Source: Streptomyces griseofuscus
Lineage (GTDB): Bacteria; Actinomycetota; Actinomycetes; Streptomycetales; Streptomycetaceae
Reading direction: 5' to 3'
Assembly: GCF_014673495.1 (NCBI RefSeq)
Contig: NZ_CP051006.1
Location: forward strand, 3,782,001-3,846,000
Length of the DNA stretch: 64,000 nucleotides
Below, piece after piece: positions 25,083 through 34,300 of this stretch. The notes beneath the pieces are model-generated. The model was not told the origin of the DNA, ran no database searches, and saw nothing but the letters and a program-made list of their open reading frames with translations. Position numbers and translations under genes: made by a program. How positions within the stretch are numbered: the first letter of the stretch is position 1; the number at the start of each line of letters is the position of its first letter.

Positions 25083-25762
25083 CGGTCCGTCTCCTCTCCC
25101 GACCGGGCCGCGCGGGTGCGGCCGCCCTGTTCTTGTCCGCTCCCGCCGACCGGTTCCATCCGCGCGTGCGGTCCCTTCTCGTGCGGTCCCCTCCGGTCGT
25201 ACGATCCCCGCCGGCCCGCCGCCAGTTCCTCGGCGGCGAGCGCCCGCAGCCGGGTGCGGGTGCGCGAGAGCCGCGAGCGCACCGTGCCCACCGGTACGCC
25301 GAGCGCCTGGGCCGCCTCGGTGTAGCTCAGCCCGGACCACACGCACAGGGTGAACACATCGCGCTCACCGCGCCGCAGACGGCGCAGCGCGCGCCCGGCC
25401 GCGGCCAGCTCCTCGGCGGCCGCCATCCGCCCCACCAGCTCGTCCACGAAGTCCGGCACGGTGTCCTTGGCGGGCAGCCGGGTCAGCGCGACCGCGTGCC
25501 GGCGGGCGGCCCGCGCGGTGTTGCGCAGCACATTGACGGCGATCCCCATCACCCATGGCCGGGGCGTCTCCCCCTCGTCCCGCAGCTTCGCGCGCAGCCG
25601 CCAGGCCTCCAGGAACGTCAGCGACACGACGTCCTCGGCCGTCGAGCGGTCCCCGGAGACCCGTACCGCGTGCCGGAAGACGAGCTGCGCATGGGCGCGG
25701 AACAGCTCCCGGAACGCCTCGGGGTCGCCCGCTCGGATGCGGGCGTGCAGTGAATAGTCCAC
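25079..25762 (-). CDS. ECF RNA polymerase sigma factor
   Basis: 227 residues from a GTG at 25760-25762. Region 2 (FRELFRAHAQLVFRHAVRVS, then AEDVVSLTFLEAWRLRAKL) and region 4 (RRGERDVFTLCVWSGLSYTE, then VPVGTVRSRLSRTRTRLRAL) are complete. Residues 185-227 are an Arg/Gly-rich tail beyond the usual end. The partner gene overlaps by ATGA. Expression is probably autoregulated, but no target promoter was identified. Confidence 0.93.
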   Translation of the reverse strand: MDYSLHARIRAGDPEAFRELFRAHAQLVFRHAVRVSGDRSTAEDVVSLTFLEAWRLRAKLRDEGETPRPWVMGIAVNVLRNTARAARRHAVALTRLPAKDTVPDFVDELVGRMAAAEELAAAGRALRRLRRGERDVFTLCVWSGLSYTEAAQALGVPVGTVRSRLSRTRTRLRALAAEELAAGRRGSYDRRGPHEKGPHARMEPVGGSGQEQGGRTRAARSGEETDR

Positions 25763-25807
25763 GCCCGCCAGTTGTCCGCGGCAGGCACCGGGTTCCGGTG
25801 TCCTGCG

Positions 25808-26206
25808 TCACATCGCAGTGATCAGTTGTTCGAATCTACGGCGCCAGTCCGTGTCCGAGGGTCCCTCGCCCTGGAACTCATGGGTGAAGCGCAGTACGCA
25901 CTCCGCCGTCCCGTCCCGCTCCAGATGGAACCGCAGCCGCCCGCCGCCGCCCTCGTCGAGGGTGTACTCGGCGACCCGGTCCACGTCCCAGGCGGTGACC
26001 CGGCCCGAGCCCAGTCCCCGCAAGGAGACCGCGCCGTCGAGACGGGGTTCGAGAACGCCGACGGCGGTGCACCACGCCCCGATCCCCTCGGGGGTGGCCA
26101 CCGCCGTCCAGACGTCTTCCATGGGCCTCGGGAGCCGCACCAGGAAATGGAGTATGTGCGTGTTCCCGTGGGTCTGACTGGTGCCCTGTGCGATGGAACC
26201 GCTCAT
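25808..26206 (-). CDS. SRPBCC-fold protein
   Basis: 132 residues from an ATG at 26204-26206. It has the START/Bet v 1-like layout: HFLVRLPRPMEDVWTAVATP at the start (strand-helix), then a curved sheet and a C-terminal helix DTDWRRRFEQLITAM. Members bind hydrophobic ligands or act as AHSA1-like or polyketide-cyclase-like proteins; no catalytic residues identify a reaction. It follows the ccsB stop by about 25 bp on the same strand and could be the last gene of the cytochrome c operon. Confidence 0.78.
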   Translation of the reverse strand: MSGSIAQGTSQTHGNTHILHFLVRLPRPMEDVWTAVATPEGIGAWCTAVGVLEPRLDGAVSLRGLGSGRVTAWDVDRVAEYTLDEGGGGRLRFHLERDGTAECVLRFTHEFQGEGPSDTDWRRRFEQLITAM

Positions 26207-26231
26207 GACTCCAGTGTGGGCGAGCCTTCGC

Positions 26232-27329
26232 TCACACGCCCGCGTAGGAGTGCTTGCCGGTGACGAAGATGTTCACGCCGTAGAAGTTGAACAGCCAGCA
26301 GGCGAACGCGATCATCGCCAGGTAGGCGGCCTTGCGGCCCTTCCAGCCGGCCGTGGCGCGCGCGTGCAGGTAGCAGGCGTAGGCGACCCAGGTGATGAAC
26401 GACCAGGTCTCCTTCGGGTCCCAGTTCCAGTAGCGGCCCCAGGCGTCGCCCGCCCAGATCGCGCCCGCGATGATCGTGAACGTCCACAGCGGGAAGACGG
26501 CCGCGTTGACCCGGTAGGCGAACTTGTCCAGGGAGGCCGAGGCGGGCAGCCGCTCCAGCACCGAGGTGGCGAAGGAGCCCGGCTTGATCCCGGCCTCCAG
26601 CTTGTTCTCGTACGAGTCCTTGAACAGGTACAGGATGGTGGCGACCGCGCCGACGTAGAACACCGCGCCGCAGAAGATCGCGGTGGAGACGTGGATGTAC
26701 AGCCAGTACGAGTGCAGCGCCGGGACCAGCTGGTCGCTGGCCGTGTAGAGCACGGTCACGGCGAGGCCGAGCAGCAGCAGCACCGTGGTGGTCAGGAACA
26801 GGCCCAGCCAGCGCACGTTCTTCTTCAGCGCCAGCAGTGCCAGGTACAGGCCCACGGCCACCGTGGTGAACGTGATGCTGAACTCGTACATGTTGCCCCA
26901 GGGCGCCCGGCCCACCGAGGCCGCGCGGGCGATCACGCCGGCGAGCTGCACCACGAAGGCCAGCACGGTCAGCGAGACCGCGATCCGGCCGTACATGTCG
27001 CCCTGGACGTCACCGCCGTGCGCGCCGGGCCCGTCCGGCACGTCCCGGGCACCGGCCGCCGCGCGCACGACGACCTTCGGGCGCTCCAGTACGGCGGTGC
27101 CGCCGGCCTTCTTGACGGTGACGGCGGGGCCCGCCTGCTGCTTGCCCCCGTCGGTGAGCGCGTTGGCCGTACGGGCCACCTTGCTGCGGCTGCCGAAGAT
27201 CCACTCGGCGATGTAGGCGAGGAAGGCCAGCGTGTACACGGTCATCGCGGAGTAGATGAGCGTGTTGCTCATGTTCGCGAGATGCTCGTTGGTCGCTGTG
27301 GCCAGCTCTGTTGCGGCGGCGAGAGTCAC
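26232..27329 (-). CDS. ccsB: cytochrome c biogenesis protein CcsB (CcsA/ResC type)
   Basis: 365 residues from a GTG overlapping the ResB stop (GTGA). It is a polytopic membrane protein with the tryptophan-rich heme-handling motif GRYWNWDPKETWSF near residue 310 and conserved histidines including LHSYWLYIHV. With ResB it forms the System II heme export and ligation complex that attaches heme to CXXCH apocytochromes outside the membrane. Its N-terminal ~110 residues include a long low-complexity cytoplasmic loop (KAGGTAVLERPKVVVR). Confidence 0.95.
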   Translation of the reverse strand: MTLAAATELATATNEHLANMSNTLIYSAMTVYTLAFLAYIAEWIFGSRSKVARTANALTDGGKQQAGPAVTVKKAGGTAVLERPKVVVRAAAGARDVPDGPGAHGGDVQGDMYGRIAVSLTVLAFVVQLAGVIARAASVGRAPWGNMYEFSITFTTVAVGLYLALLALKKNVRWLGLFLTTTVLLLLGLAVTVLYTASDQLVPALHSYWLYIHVSTAIFCGAVFYVGAVATILYLFKDSYENKLEAGIKPGSFATSVLERLPASASLDKFAYRVNAAVFPLWTFTIIAGAIWAGDAWGRYWNWDPKETWSFITWVAYACYLHARATAGWKGRKAAYLAMIAFACWLFNFYGVNIFVTGKHSYAGV

Positions 27330-29032
27330 TTCTCAGCCCCTTCGGCAGGTACGACGTGAGGGTCGGGGGAGGTTGCGGGGGCGTCGTCCGGGTCGGGTGC
27401 CCCCGGCGCCTGGTCGTAGAGGATCCCGGCGAGATCGCCCAGCTCCTCCGGCAGCTTGGCGGACTCGCTGCGGCCGAGTCCGGCCATCTCGACGACGGTC
27501 ACACCGTCGGCACCGCGCACCGCCCGCACCCACACCCGGCGGCGCTGGATGAACAGGGACGCGGCGAGACCGAAGATCGCGGCGAGCGCGCCGGTCAGGG
27601 CCCAGATGCTGCCCGGCTCCTGGACGATCTCGAAGCCGGCCCACTGCTTCACGTCCTTCTCGAACGTGATGGAACCGGCGCCGTTCGGCAACGACATGGT
27701 GTCGCCGGGCTTGAGCAGCTTCTTCAGCAGCTGGCCCTTGCCGTCCTTGAACGCCTTCATGTGGCTCGTGTCGAGCTGGTACACGCTCTGCGGGATGCCC
27801 GCGTCCACACCCAGGTCGCCGTGGTAGGCGTTGACCGCGAGCAGCGGGTTCAGCAGCGCCGGGAACTGCGACATCATCGTGCCGGACTTCGGGTCGAAGG
27901 TCGGCACGAAGAACGCCTGGAAGCCGAGCTGCTCGCTCTTGCCCCGCGGGTCCTTGTAGCCGTCCATCACCTTGACGACGCCGTTGGAGGTGACATTGCC
28001 GTCGAGGGGCAGCAGCGGCACGGCGTCGCGGTAGACGACCTTGCCCTTGCCGTCGCGGACGGTGACCACCGGGGCGTAGCCGTGGCTGACGAGGTAGACC
28101 TTGGAGTCGCCGATGTGCAGCGGCTCGTTGACCTTGACCGTGGTGGTCTTGCGCTTGCCGTACGCGCCCACGCTGTAGTCGATCGTCGCCTGGAAGGTGC
28201 GGGGCGTACCGCGGTTGGGGCCGCTGCTCTCGTAGGTGCCGGTGAACTTCTTCAGGTCGAAGCTGAACGGCACCAGGTCGTCGCTCCGGAACAGGCTGCC
28301 CGACTTCATGTCGTCGTACATCGGCAGCGCGTTGGAGAAGCCGTCGCCCTCCACCATCAGCTTGGTGCCGTCCGACTTGTACATCTGGCCCCAGGCGAAG
28401 GAGACCAGGAGCACGATCAGGGCGATATGGAAGACCAGGTTGCCCAGTTCGCGCAGATAGCCCTTCTCGGCGGTGACCGCGTCACCCTCGGCGTGGGCGC
28501 GGAAGCGGCGCCGCTTGAGCAGCTTGAGCGCGGCCGCGCGGACCTCCTCGGGCTCCGCCGTCGTACGCCAGGTCGTGTACGCGGGCAGCCGGGTCAGCCG
28601 CTTGGGCGCGCCCGGGGGCCGGCCGCGCAGCTGCCCGATGAACTGCCAGGCGCGCGGCACGATGCAGCCGATGAGGGAGATGAACAGCAGGATGTAGATC
28701 GCGGAGAACCACACCGAGCTGTAGACGTGGAAGAGGCCCAGCTTGTCGTAGACCGGCGCGAGCGTCTTGTGCGCCTGCTGGAAGTCGGCGACCTTGTTGA
28801 TGTCGGCGCCGGACTGCGGGATCAGCGAGCCGGGGATCGCGGCCAGCGACAGCATCAGGAGCAGCAGCAGCGCGACCCGCATGGAGGTCAGCTGCCGCCA
28901 GAACCAGCGGATCCAGCCGATCACCCCGAAGGCGGGCACGCCGGTGAGCGGCTCCTCGCGCGGGGCGGTGGACAGCTGGGACCCGGCGGCGCCGAGCTCC
29001 TCCTGGTCCTTGTCGGTTTCGGTCTTGCTCAT
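27326..29032 (-). CDS. resB: cytochrome c biogenesis protein ResB
   Basis: 568 residues. It starts three bases after the CcdA stop. It has the ResB/Ccs1 layout: three early helices (MRVALLLLLMLSLAAIPGSL region and IYILLFISLIGCIVP), a further helix near LGNLVFHIALIVLLVSFAWG, a large extracellular domain and a final helix (IWALTGALAAIFGLAASLFI). The C-terminal ~80 residues are hydrophilic and acidic. It partners CcsB in System II heme delivery to c-type cytochromes. Confidence 0.95.
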   Translation of the reverse strand: MSKTETDKDQEELGAAGSQLSTAPREEPLTGVPAFGVIGWIRWFWRQLTSMRVALLLLLMLSLAAIPGSLIPQSGADINKVADFQQAHKTLAPVYDKLGLFHVYSSVWFSAIYILLFISLIGCIVPRAWQFIGQLRGRPPGAPKRLTRLPAYTTWRTTAEPEEVRAAALKLLKRRRFRAHAEGDAVTAEKGYLRELGNLVFHIALIVLLVSFAWGQMYKSDGTKLMVEGDGFSNALPMYDDMKSGSLFRSDDLVPFSFDLKKFTGTYESSGPNRGTPRTFQATIDYSVGAYGKRKTTTVKVNEPLHIGDSKVYLVSHGYAPVVTVRDGKGKVVYRDAVPLLPLDGNVTSNGVVKVMDGYKDPRGKSEQLGFQAFFVPTFDPKSGTMMSQFPALLNPLLAVNAYHGDLGVDAGIPQSVYQLDTSHMKAFKDGKGQLLKKLLKPGDTMSLPNGAGSITFEKDVKQWAGFEIVQEPGSIWALTGALAAIFGLAASLFIQRRRVWVRAVRGADGVTVVEMAGLGRSESAKLPEELGDLAGILYDQAPGAPDPDDAPATSPDPHVVPAEGAEK

Positions 29033-29035
29033 CGA

Positions 29036-29818
29036 TCAGATCCCCACAGTGAAGCCGTTGGACCAGGTCTGCATCTGCTGCACCAGGCTGTCCCAGGCAC
29101 CGGTCAGCAGCAGCACACCGGTCACGATCATCATCGTGCCGCCGATGCGCATCACCCACACATAGTGGCGTTTGACCCAGCCGAAGGCGCCGAGGGCTTT
29201 GCGGAAGGCCACGGCCGCCAGCACGAAGGGCACGCCGAGGCCCAGGCAGTAGGCGATCATCAGGGTCGCCCCGCGCAGCGCGCTCGACTCCTGCATGGCG
29301 AGGATGTTCACCGAGGCGAGGGTCGGGCCGATACAGGGCGTCCAGCCGATCCCGAACAGCGCGCCCACTATCGGGGCGCCGAGCAGTCCGGTCGAGGGCC
29401 GCTTGTGGAAGCGGAACTCGCGCTGGGTGAACCAGGGCATCAGACCCATGAAGAAGACGCCCATGAGGATCATGACGACGCCGAGCACCTTGGACAGCGT
29501 GTCCTTGTGCTCCTGGAGGGTCCAGCCGAAGGAGCCGAACAGTGCCCCGCCGGAGACGAACACGGCGCTGAAGCCGAGCACGAACAGGGAGGCGCCGGCC
29601 ACCATGCGCCCGCGCCGGGCCTCGGCCAGGTCGGTGCCGACCACGCCGGTGACATAGGAGAGGTAGCCCGGCACCAGCGGCAGGACGCAGGGCGAGAAGA
29701 AGGAGACGAGCCCGCCGAGCAGGGCGACGGGCAGCGCGACCAGCAGCGCCCCATGGAGCACTGTCTGGTTCTGCGCGGCCAGCGTCACGGTCTGGCCCAG
29801 CGTCACGGTCGTACCCAC
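29036..29818 (-). CDS. ccdA: cytochrome c biogenesis protein CcdA
   Basis: 260 residues from a GTG one base after the upstream TGA. Six-helix DsbD-core membrane protein with the paired-cysteine signatures FFSPCVLPLVPGYLSY and GWTPCIGPTLASVNI. It carries reducing equivalents from cytoplasmic thioredoxin across the membrane to keep apocytochrome cysteines reduced, through the TlpA/ResA-like lipoprotein encoded immediately upstream. Confidence 0.96.
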   Translation of the reverse strand: MGTTVTLGQTVTLAAQNQTVLHGALLVALPVALLGGLVSFFSPCVLPLVPGYLSYVTGVVGTDLAEARRGRMVAGASLFVLGFSAVFVSGGALFGSFGWTLQEHKDTLSKVLGVVMILMGVFFMGLMPWFTQREFRFHKRPSTGLLGAPIVGALFGIGWTPCIGPTLASVNILAMQESSALRGATLMIAYCLGLGVPFVLAAVAFRKALGAFGWVKRHYVWVMRIGGTMMIVTGVLLLTGAWDSLVQQMQTWSNGFTVGI

Positions 29819-29819
29819 G

Positions 29820-30410
29820 TCACTTCTCCGCGACGACCGGCTTGAGCATCTTCAGCAGCGTGGTGTCGTCCAGCGCCTCCAGGGCTCGCGCGGCGACCTT
29901 TCCGTGCCGGTCGATGATGAGCGTGGAGGGGATCAGCTGGGGGTTCAGAGTGCCCTTCTTGAAGCGCAGCATGAGCTTGCCCGTGGGGTCGTACAGGCTC
30001 GGGTAGGTGATCCCGTGCGCCTTCTCGAACTCGACCGCGGGGGTCGTGCTGGTGTCGCGGGTGTTGATCCCGACGAACCGCACGCCCTTGCCCTCGTACG
30101 CCTTCGACACCTTGGCGAAGTACTGGGCCTCTTCACGGCACGGGCTGCACCACGAGCCCCAGACGTTGATGACGACGACCTGGCCCCGGTAGTCGGCCAC
30201 GTCCACCGACTTGCCGTCGATCGTCTTTCCGGACAGGTCCGGGGCCGCGGTGCGCTTGCTGGCCGGCACGGTGTCGATGCCGTTGTTGCCGGTGACGAAG
30301 TTGGTGTTGCCGCCGCCGCCCGAGGTGCCGCCCTTGCCGCAGGCGGACAGGGACAGGGCCGCGGTGACGGCCACGGCGCCGAGCAGGACGGCGCGGCTAC
30401 GGGTACTCAT
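29820..30410 (-). CDS. TlpA/ResA-like thioredoxin lipoprotein
   Basis: 196 residues. The N-terminus is a lipoprotein signal with lipobox LSAC (cysteine ~24), a Gly/Asn-rich linker, and a thioredoxin fold with active site GSWCSPCREEA. It sits outside the membrane and reduces the heme-binding disulfide of apocytochromes, taking electrons from CcdA. First gene of the System II operon (tlpA-ccdA-resB-ccsB), all spaced by 0-4 bp. Confidence 0.94.
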   Translation of the reverse strand: MSTRSRAVLLGAVAVTAALSLSACGKGGTSGGGGNTNFVTGNNGIDTVPASKRTAAPDLSGKTIDGKSVDVADYRGQVVVINVWGSWCSPCREEAQYFAKVSKAYEGKGVRFVGINTRDTSTTPAVEFEKAHGITYPSLYDPTGKLMLRFKKGTLNPQLIPSTLIIDRHGKVAARALEALDDTTLLKMLKPVVAEK

Positions 30411-30503
30411 GTGAAAAGTTTCGCATGTCGTCCCCGGGGTTCTCGCGCACCCCCCTGCGGGGCGGAAAACCGCATTTCAGGAGCTATTTACACGGGACAT
30501 TCC

Positions 30504-30528
30504 GGGCGCGGGCGCCGGGCCCGCGCCC
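30504..30528 (-). terminator. terminator hairpin after the NodB-like gene
   Basis: A 10-bp G/C stem (30504-30513 with 30519-30528) and 5-base loop lie 10 bp past the stop at 30538, separating this gene from the cytochrome operon. Confidence 0.65.
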
Positions 30529-30537
30529 GCGTGCGGC

Positions 30538-31788
30538 TCAGGCGAGGAACGTCTTCCAGCCACCGGTGGGCTGGTGCCCGACGTCCAGCGTGCGCAGCTT
30601 GTCGAGGACCTCGGGCTTCTGGACGTCGATCCAGTCCGTGAACTCCTTGAAGGAGACCATCCGGACGTCGGCGCCCTTGTCCCGCTGGGCCGCGATGTGC
30701 TTGAACGCCTCCTCGACGGAGTCCATGTAGATCCCGCCGTTCCACTGCTCGAAGTGGTTGCCGATGAAGAACGGCGCGCGGTTCGTCTCGTAGGCCCGCT
30801 GGAAGCCGGCGATGTACGCCGCCGCGGACTGCTTGCGCCAGCCCGGGTAGTTGTAGGCGGGCGCCTTGGTGGAGTTCACGGACTGGTTGGCGAGCATGTT
30901 GTAGTCCATGGACAGCACCTCGAAGCTGTGCCCGGGGAACGGCACGGCCTGGAGCGGGTAGTCCCAGATGCCCTGGCGCTTGACCGGCCACACCTGGCGG
31001 CCGCCCGGGGACGAGGCGTCGTAGCGCCAGCCCAGCTCGCGGGCGGTGGGCAGCAGGTTGTCCTGGCCCAGCAGGCAGGGGGTGCGGCCGCCGGCCAGCT
31101 CCTTGTCGTAGTCGAAGGGGAGCGCGGGCAGGTCGTGCCAGCCGGTGTTGGTCTTCCACTCCTTGACGAAGGACTTCGCCTGGTCGATCTCGCTCTTCCA
31201 CTGCTGTGGCGTCCACCACTTCACCGAGCCGTGCGCCTCGCCGCAGAAGTGCCCGTTGAAGTGGGTGCCTATCTCATGACCCTCCAGCCACGCCCGGTTG
31301 ACGTTGGTGAGGGTGGCCTTGATGTGCTCGTCGGTGAGGTAGCCGATGTCGGAGGCGCCGCGCGCGTTGTTCGGGGGCTCGTACAGCCGCTTCTTCGACT
31401 CGGGCAGCAGGTAGAGGCCCGAGAGGAAGAAGGTCATGTGCGCTTCGTGCTGCTTGGCGAGGTCGAGGAAGCGCGGGAAGAGGCCGTTGCCGACCTCGCC
31501 CGCGCCGTCCCAGGAGAAGACGACGAACTGCGGCGGGGTCTGGCCCGGCTCCAGCGGCTCGGGCTTCTTCGAGTGGCCGGGCTGCTTGCCGGTGAAGGAG
31601 GTGGAGCCGTCGCCGATCAGCTTGGCCGGCCGGTCCTTGCCGCCCTGCACCTGACGGGAACCGTCCGCGTGCCCGCCGCCGTCCGAGGACTTGAGGCCGC
31701 CGCAGCCGGACAGGGTGGCGGCGGCCGCGGCGCCCGCGCCGAGGCCGAGCATTCCCCGGCGGGAGAGGTTCCGGGAGACGGTGCGCAT
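30538..31788 (-). CDS. NodB-like (polysaccharide deacetylase-fold) lipoprotein
   Basis: 416 residues. The start is a twin-arginine-type lipoprotein signal (SRRGMLGLGAGAAAA with lipobox LSGC). The core is NodB-like: FVVFSWDGAGE, TFFLSGLYLL and GHEIGTHFNGHF. In ordinary deacetylases the first motif is TFDDG; here the first Asp is replaced (SWDG), so the usual general base is missing, while one Asp and the His pair remain. It may be an altered hydrolase or a binding protein acting on wall or surface polysaccharide. The gene stands alone, with an AT-rich upstream region. Confidence 0.82.
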   Translation of the reverse strand: MRTVSRNLSRRGMLGLGAGAAAAATLSGCGGLKSSDGGGHADGSRQVQGGKDRPAKLIGDGSTSFTGKQPGHSKKPEPLEPGQTPPQFVVFSWDGAGEVGNGLFPRFLDLAKQHEAHMTFFLSGLYLLPESKKRLYEPPNNARGASDIGYLTDEHIKATLTNVNRAWLEGHEIGTHFNGHFCGEAHGSVKWWTPQQWKSEIDQAKSFVKEWKTNTGWHDLPALPFDYDKELAGGRTPCLLGQDNLLPTARELGWRYDASSPGGRQVWPVKRQGIWDYPLQAVPFPGHSFEVLSMDYNMLANQSVNSTKAPAYNYPGWRKQSAAAYIAGFQRAYETNRAPFFIGNHFEQWNGGIYMDSVEEAFKHIAAQRDKGADVRMVSFKEFTDWIDVQKPEVLDKLRTLDVGHQPTGGWKTFLA

Positions 31789-31865
31789 GAAGGATCCCCG
31801 ATTCGTCGCGCGTGGTGATGGTGGTCACCCAGAGAGAGGGCGCGACGAACGGGGAGGTTCCTCTG

Positions 31866-31908
31866 ATTAATATGTTTTTCGCAATATCCCTGGCAAAAAT
31901 ATCCTAAG
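31866..31908. promoter_or_regulatory. AT-rich island, likely promoter
   Basis: A run of about 40 bp with far more A/T than anything around it (ATTAATATGTTTTT, then AAAAATATCC) lies 80-120 bp upstream of the NodB-like gene start. It is the obvious place for that promoter. Confidence 0.4.
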
Positions 31909-31922
31909 CGCCACGTAACGGG

Positions 31923-31982
31923 CCGTCAGGCGCCGGACCGTCAGGCACCGGGCCCTCAGCCACCGGACCCTCAGGCGCCGAA
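31923..31982. repeat. four 15-bp tandem repeats
   Basis: Four imperfect copies of a CCNTCAGGCNCCGGA-type unit run head to tail and into the stop codon of the histidine phosphatase (31971). Confidence 0.6.
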
Positions 31983-32681
31983 CGCCTTCCCCTGCCCGCC
32001 GCCCTTCTGCGGCTGGGCTCCCGCCCGCAGATGCGCGGGGACGAGGTCGATGGCGGGCTCGCTGTAGCCGACCGACACGATCTTGTCGCCGAGGTAGGTG
32101 AAGGACGTCAGCGAGGCGAGGGTGCACTGCCGCTTGCGCGGGTCGTGCCACAGCCGCCGCCGCTCCACGTACGACCGGACGATCCACACCGGCAGCTGAT
32201 GGCTGACCAGCACCGCCTCATGGCCGCGCGCCCGGTCCTTGGCCGCGTCCAGCGCGCCCATCATCCGCACGACCTGGTCCACGTACGGCTCGCCCCAGGA
32301 CGGCCGGAACGGGTTGACCAGGTGCTTCCAGTTGCCCGGCCGCTGAAGCGCGCCGTCGCCGACGCCGAAGGTCTTGCCCTGGAAGACGTTCTCGGCCTCG
32401 ATCAGCCGCGCGTCGGTGTCCAGATCGAGACCGTGCGCCTTGGCGATCGGGGTGGCGGTCTCCTGCGCCCGCTCCAGCGGGGAGGCGCAGACATAGGTGA
32501 TGTCGCGCGGGGCGAGGTGCTCCGCGACCCGGTCGGCCATCTTCCGGCCCAGCTCGGAGAGGTGGTAGCCGGGCAGCCGCCCGTACAGCACGCCGTCCGG
32601 GTTCTCCACCTCGCCGTGGCGCATGAGATGGACGACCGTGACGTCCTTGTCGCTGCCGCTCACACTGTTTCCGATGGTCAC
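31971..32681 (-). CDS. histidine phosphatase (phosphoglycerate mutase-like)
   Basis: 236 residues from a GTG at 32679-32681 overlapping the hemL stop. The catalytic RHG motif is VVHLMRHGEVENPDG, with the second histidine in EAVLVSHQLPVWIVR. Members remove phosphate from sugar phosphates or other small molecules through a phosphohistidine. Substrate unknown. Translational coupling with hemL suggests shared expression, but there is no evidence for a role in heme synthesis. Confidence 0.92.
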   Translation of the reverse strand: MTIGNSVSGSDKDVTVVHLMRHGEVENPDGVLYGRLPGYHLSELGRKMADRVAEHLAPRDITYVCASPLERAQETATPIAKAHGLDLDTDARLIEAENVFQGKTFGVGDGALQRPGNWKHLVNPFRPSWGEPYVDQVVRMMGALDAAKDRARGHEAVLVSHQLPVWIVRSYVERRRLWHDPRKRQCTLASLTSFTYLGDKIVSVGYSEPAIDLVPAHLRAGAQPQKGGGQGKAFGA

Positions 32682-34003
32682 GCGGTGGCCTCCGCAGCCG
32701 CACGGGCCGCCGCCGGAAGGGCGTCGGCGATCTTCTGCACGGCCCGCTCGTCATGGGCCGTGGACACGAACCAGGACTCGAAGGACGACGGCGGCAGGTA
32801 GACGCCGTTCGACAGCAGCGAGTGGAAGAACGCGGTGAAGCGGTACGACTCCTGCCGCTTGGCGTCCTCGTAGTTGCGCACCTGCCGGTCGGTGAAGAAC
32901 ACCGAGAACATGTTGGACGCGTTCTGCAACCGGTGCGCCACGCCCTCCTTGCTCAGTGCCTCGGTGACCAGCGACTGGATCTGCGCGGAGACGGCGTCCA
33001 CTTTCTCGTACGCCGCCTCGTCGAGCAGCCGCAGCTGGGCGATGCCCGCGGCGGTGGCGACCGGATTACCGGAGAGGGTGCCGGCCTGGTAGACGGGCCC
33101 CGCGGGCGCGAGGTACGCCATCACGTCGGCGCGCCCGCCGAACGCCGCGGCCGGGAACCCGCCGCCCATCACCTTGCCGAAGGTCATCAGGTCGGGCTTG
33201 ACCCCGTCCACGCCGTACCAGCCGGCGCGGCTGGTACGGAAGCCGGTCATGACCTCGTCGGAGATGTAGAGGGCGCCGTTCTTGTGGCAGGCGTCCCGCA
33301 GTCCCTGGTTGAACCCGGGGGCCGGCGGCACGACACCCATGTTGCCGGGCGAGGCCTCGGTGATCACACAGGCGATCTCGCCGGGGTGGCGGTGGAACGC
33401 CTCCTGCACGGCTTCGAGATCGTTGTACGGCAGCACGATCGTGTCGCTCGCCTGCGCACCGGTGACACCGGGCGTGTCGGGCAGCGCGAACGTGGCGACA
33501 CCGGAGCCGGCGGCGGCGAGCAGGGCGTCCACATGGCCGTGGTAGCAGCCGGCGAACTTGATCACCTTGGACCGCCCGGTGAAGCCGCGGGCGAGCCGGA
33601 TGGCGCTCATGGTCGCCTCGGTCCCGCTGCTGACCAGCCGGACCTGCTCGACGGGCTCGACCCGGGCGACGATCTCCTCGGCGAGCGCGACCTCGCCCTC
33701 GCCGGGCGTGCCGAAGCTCGTACCGCGGGCGACGGCGTCCTGCACGGCGGCGATGACCTCGGGGTGCGCGTGCCCGAGGATCATCGGACCCCAGGAGCAG
33801 ACGAGGTCGACGTACTCCCGGCCGTCGGCGTCGGTGAGGTAGGGGCCGCGCCCGGACACCATGAAGCGGGGCGTGCCGCCGACGGCGCGGAAGGCACGCA
33901 CGGGGGAGTTCACACCCCCGGGCGTGACGACGGAGGCGCGGTCGAAGAGCGCCTGGGAGACGGGCGCTTCGTAGGGATAGGGCGTTTCGCTCAGGGCACT
34001 CAT
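32678..34003 (-). CDS. hemL: glutamate-1-semialdehyde 2,1-aminomutase
   Basis: 441 residues from an ATG at 34001-34003 (MSALSETPYPYEAPVSQALF). Class III PLP fold with the Schiff-base lysine in LMTFGKVMGGGFPAAAFGG and the HemL opening VTPGGVNSPVRAFRAVGG. It isomerises glutamate-1-semialdehyde to 5-aminolevulinate in C5 heme synthesis. It is followed by an overlapping phosphatase gene. Heme supply fits the cytochrome c maturation operon a few kb away. The 297 bp upstream to 34300 hold no other gene that I can see. Confidence 0.96.
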   Translation of the reverse strand: MSALSETPYPYEAPVSQALFDRASVVTPGGVNSPVRAFRAVGGTPRFMVSGRGPYLTDADGREYVDLVCSWGPMILGHAHPEVIAAVQDAVARGTSFGTPGEGEVALAEEIVARVEPVEQVRLVSSGTEATMSAIRLARGFTGRSKVIKFAGCYHGHVDALLAAAGSGVATFALPDTPGVTGAQASDTIVLPYNDLEAVQEAFHRHPGEIACVITEASPGNMGVVPPAPGFNQGLRDACHKNGALYISDEVMTGFRTSRAGWYGVDGVKPDLMTFGKVMGGGFPAAAFGGRADVMAYLAPAGPVYQAGTLSGNPVATAAGIAQLRLLDEAAYEKVDAVSAQIQSLVTEALSKEGVAHRLQNASNMFSVFFTDRQVRNYEDAKRQESYRFTAFFHSLLSNGVYLPPSSFESWFVSTAHDERAVQKIADALPAAARAAAEATA

Positions 34004-34300
34004 GACGTGCGGCTTCTCCGGCCTCTCGGACTCCGGTTGCGGGGTGACCTCCTCAGGGTAGGCCGCCCGCCCGCCGTGGTGACGGCCCGCCCGCGGTTCC
34101 GCGCCGCCGCGGCCCGCCATCTGCGAGACTGAGACCTGACACACAGCTCCTGGGCACGGAAGGATCAGGGACCGGGCGGATCCCCGTGGACTGTTGTTCC
34201 ACCGCACGTTTCGGCGGGCGGCCGTGGGGGAGGTCACTGACACGATGATCGGGTTGCGCGGCGGGGGCCACGCGTCCTAGAAAAGCAGTCGGGTGGAGAT

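Noticed and set aside
27311..29845. An 844-codon plus-strand frame opposite resB and ccdA.
   Set aside because: His/Arg/Gly-rich shadow of the cytochrome operon; no plausible domain.
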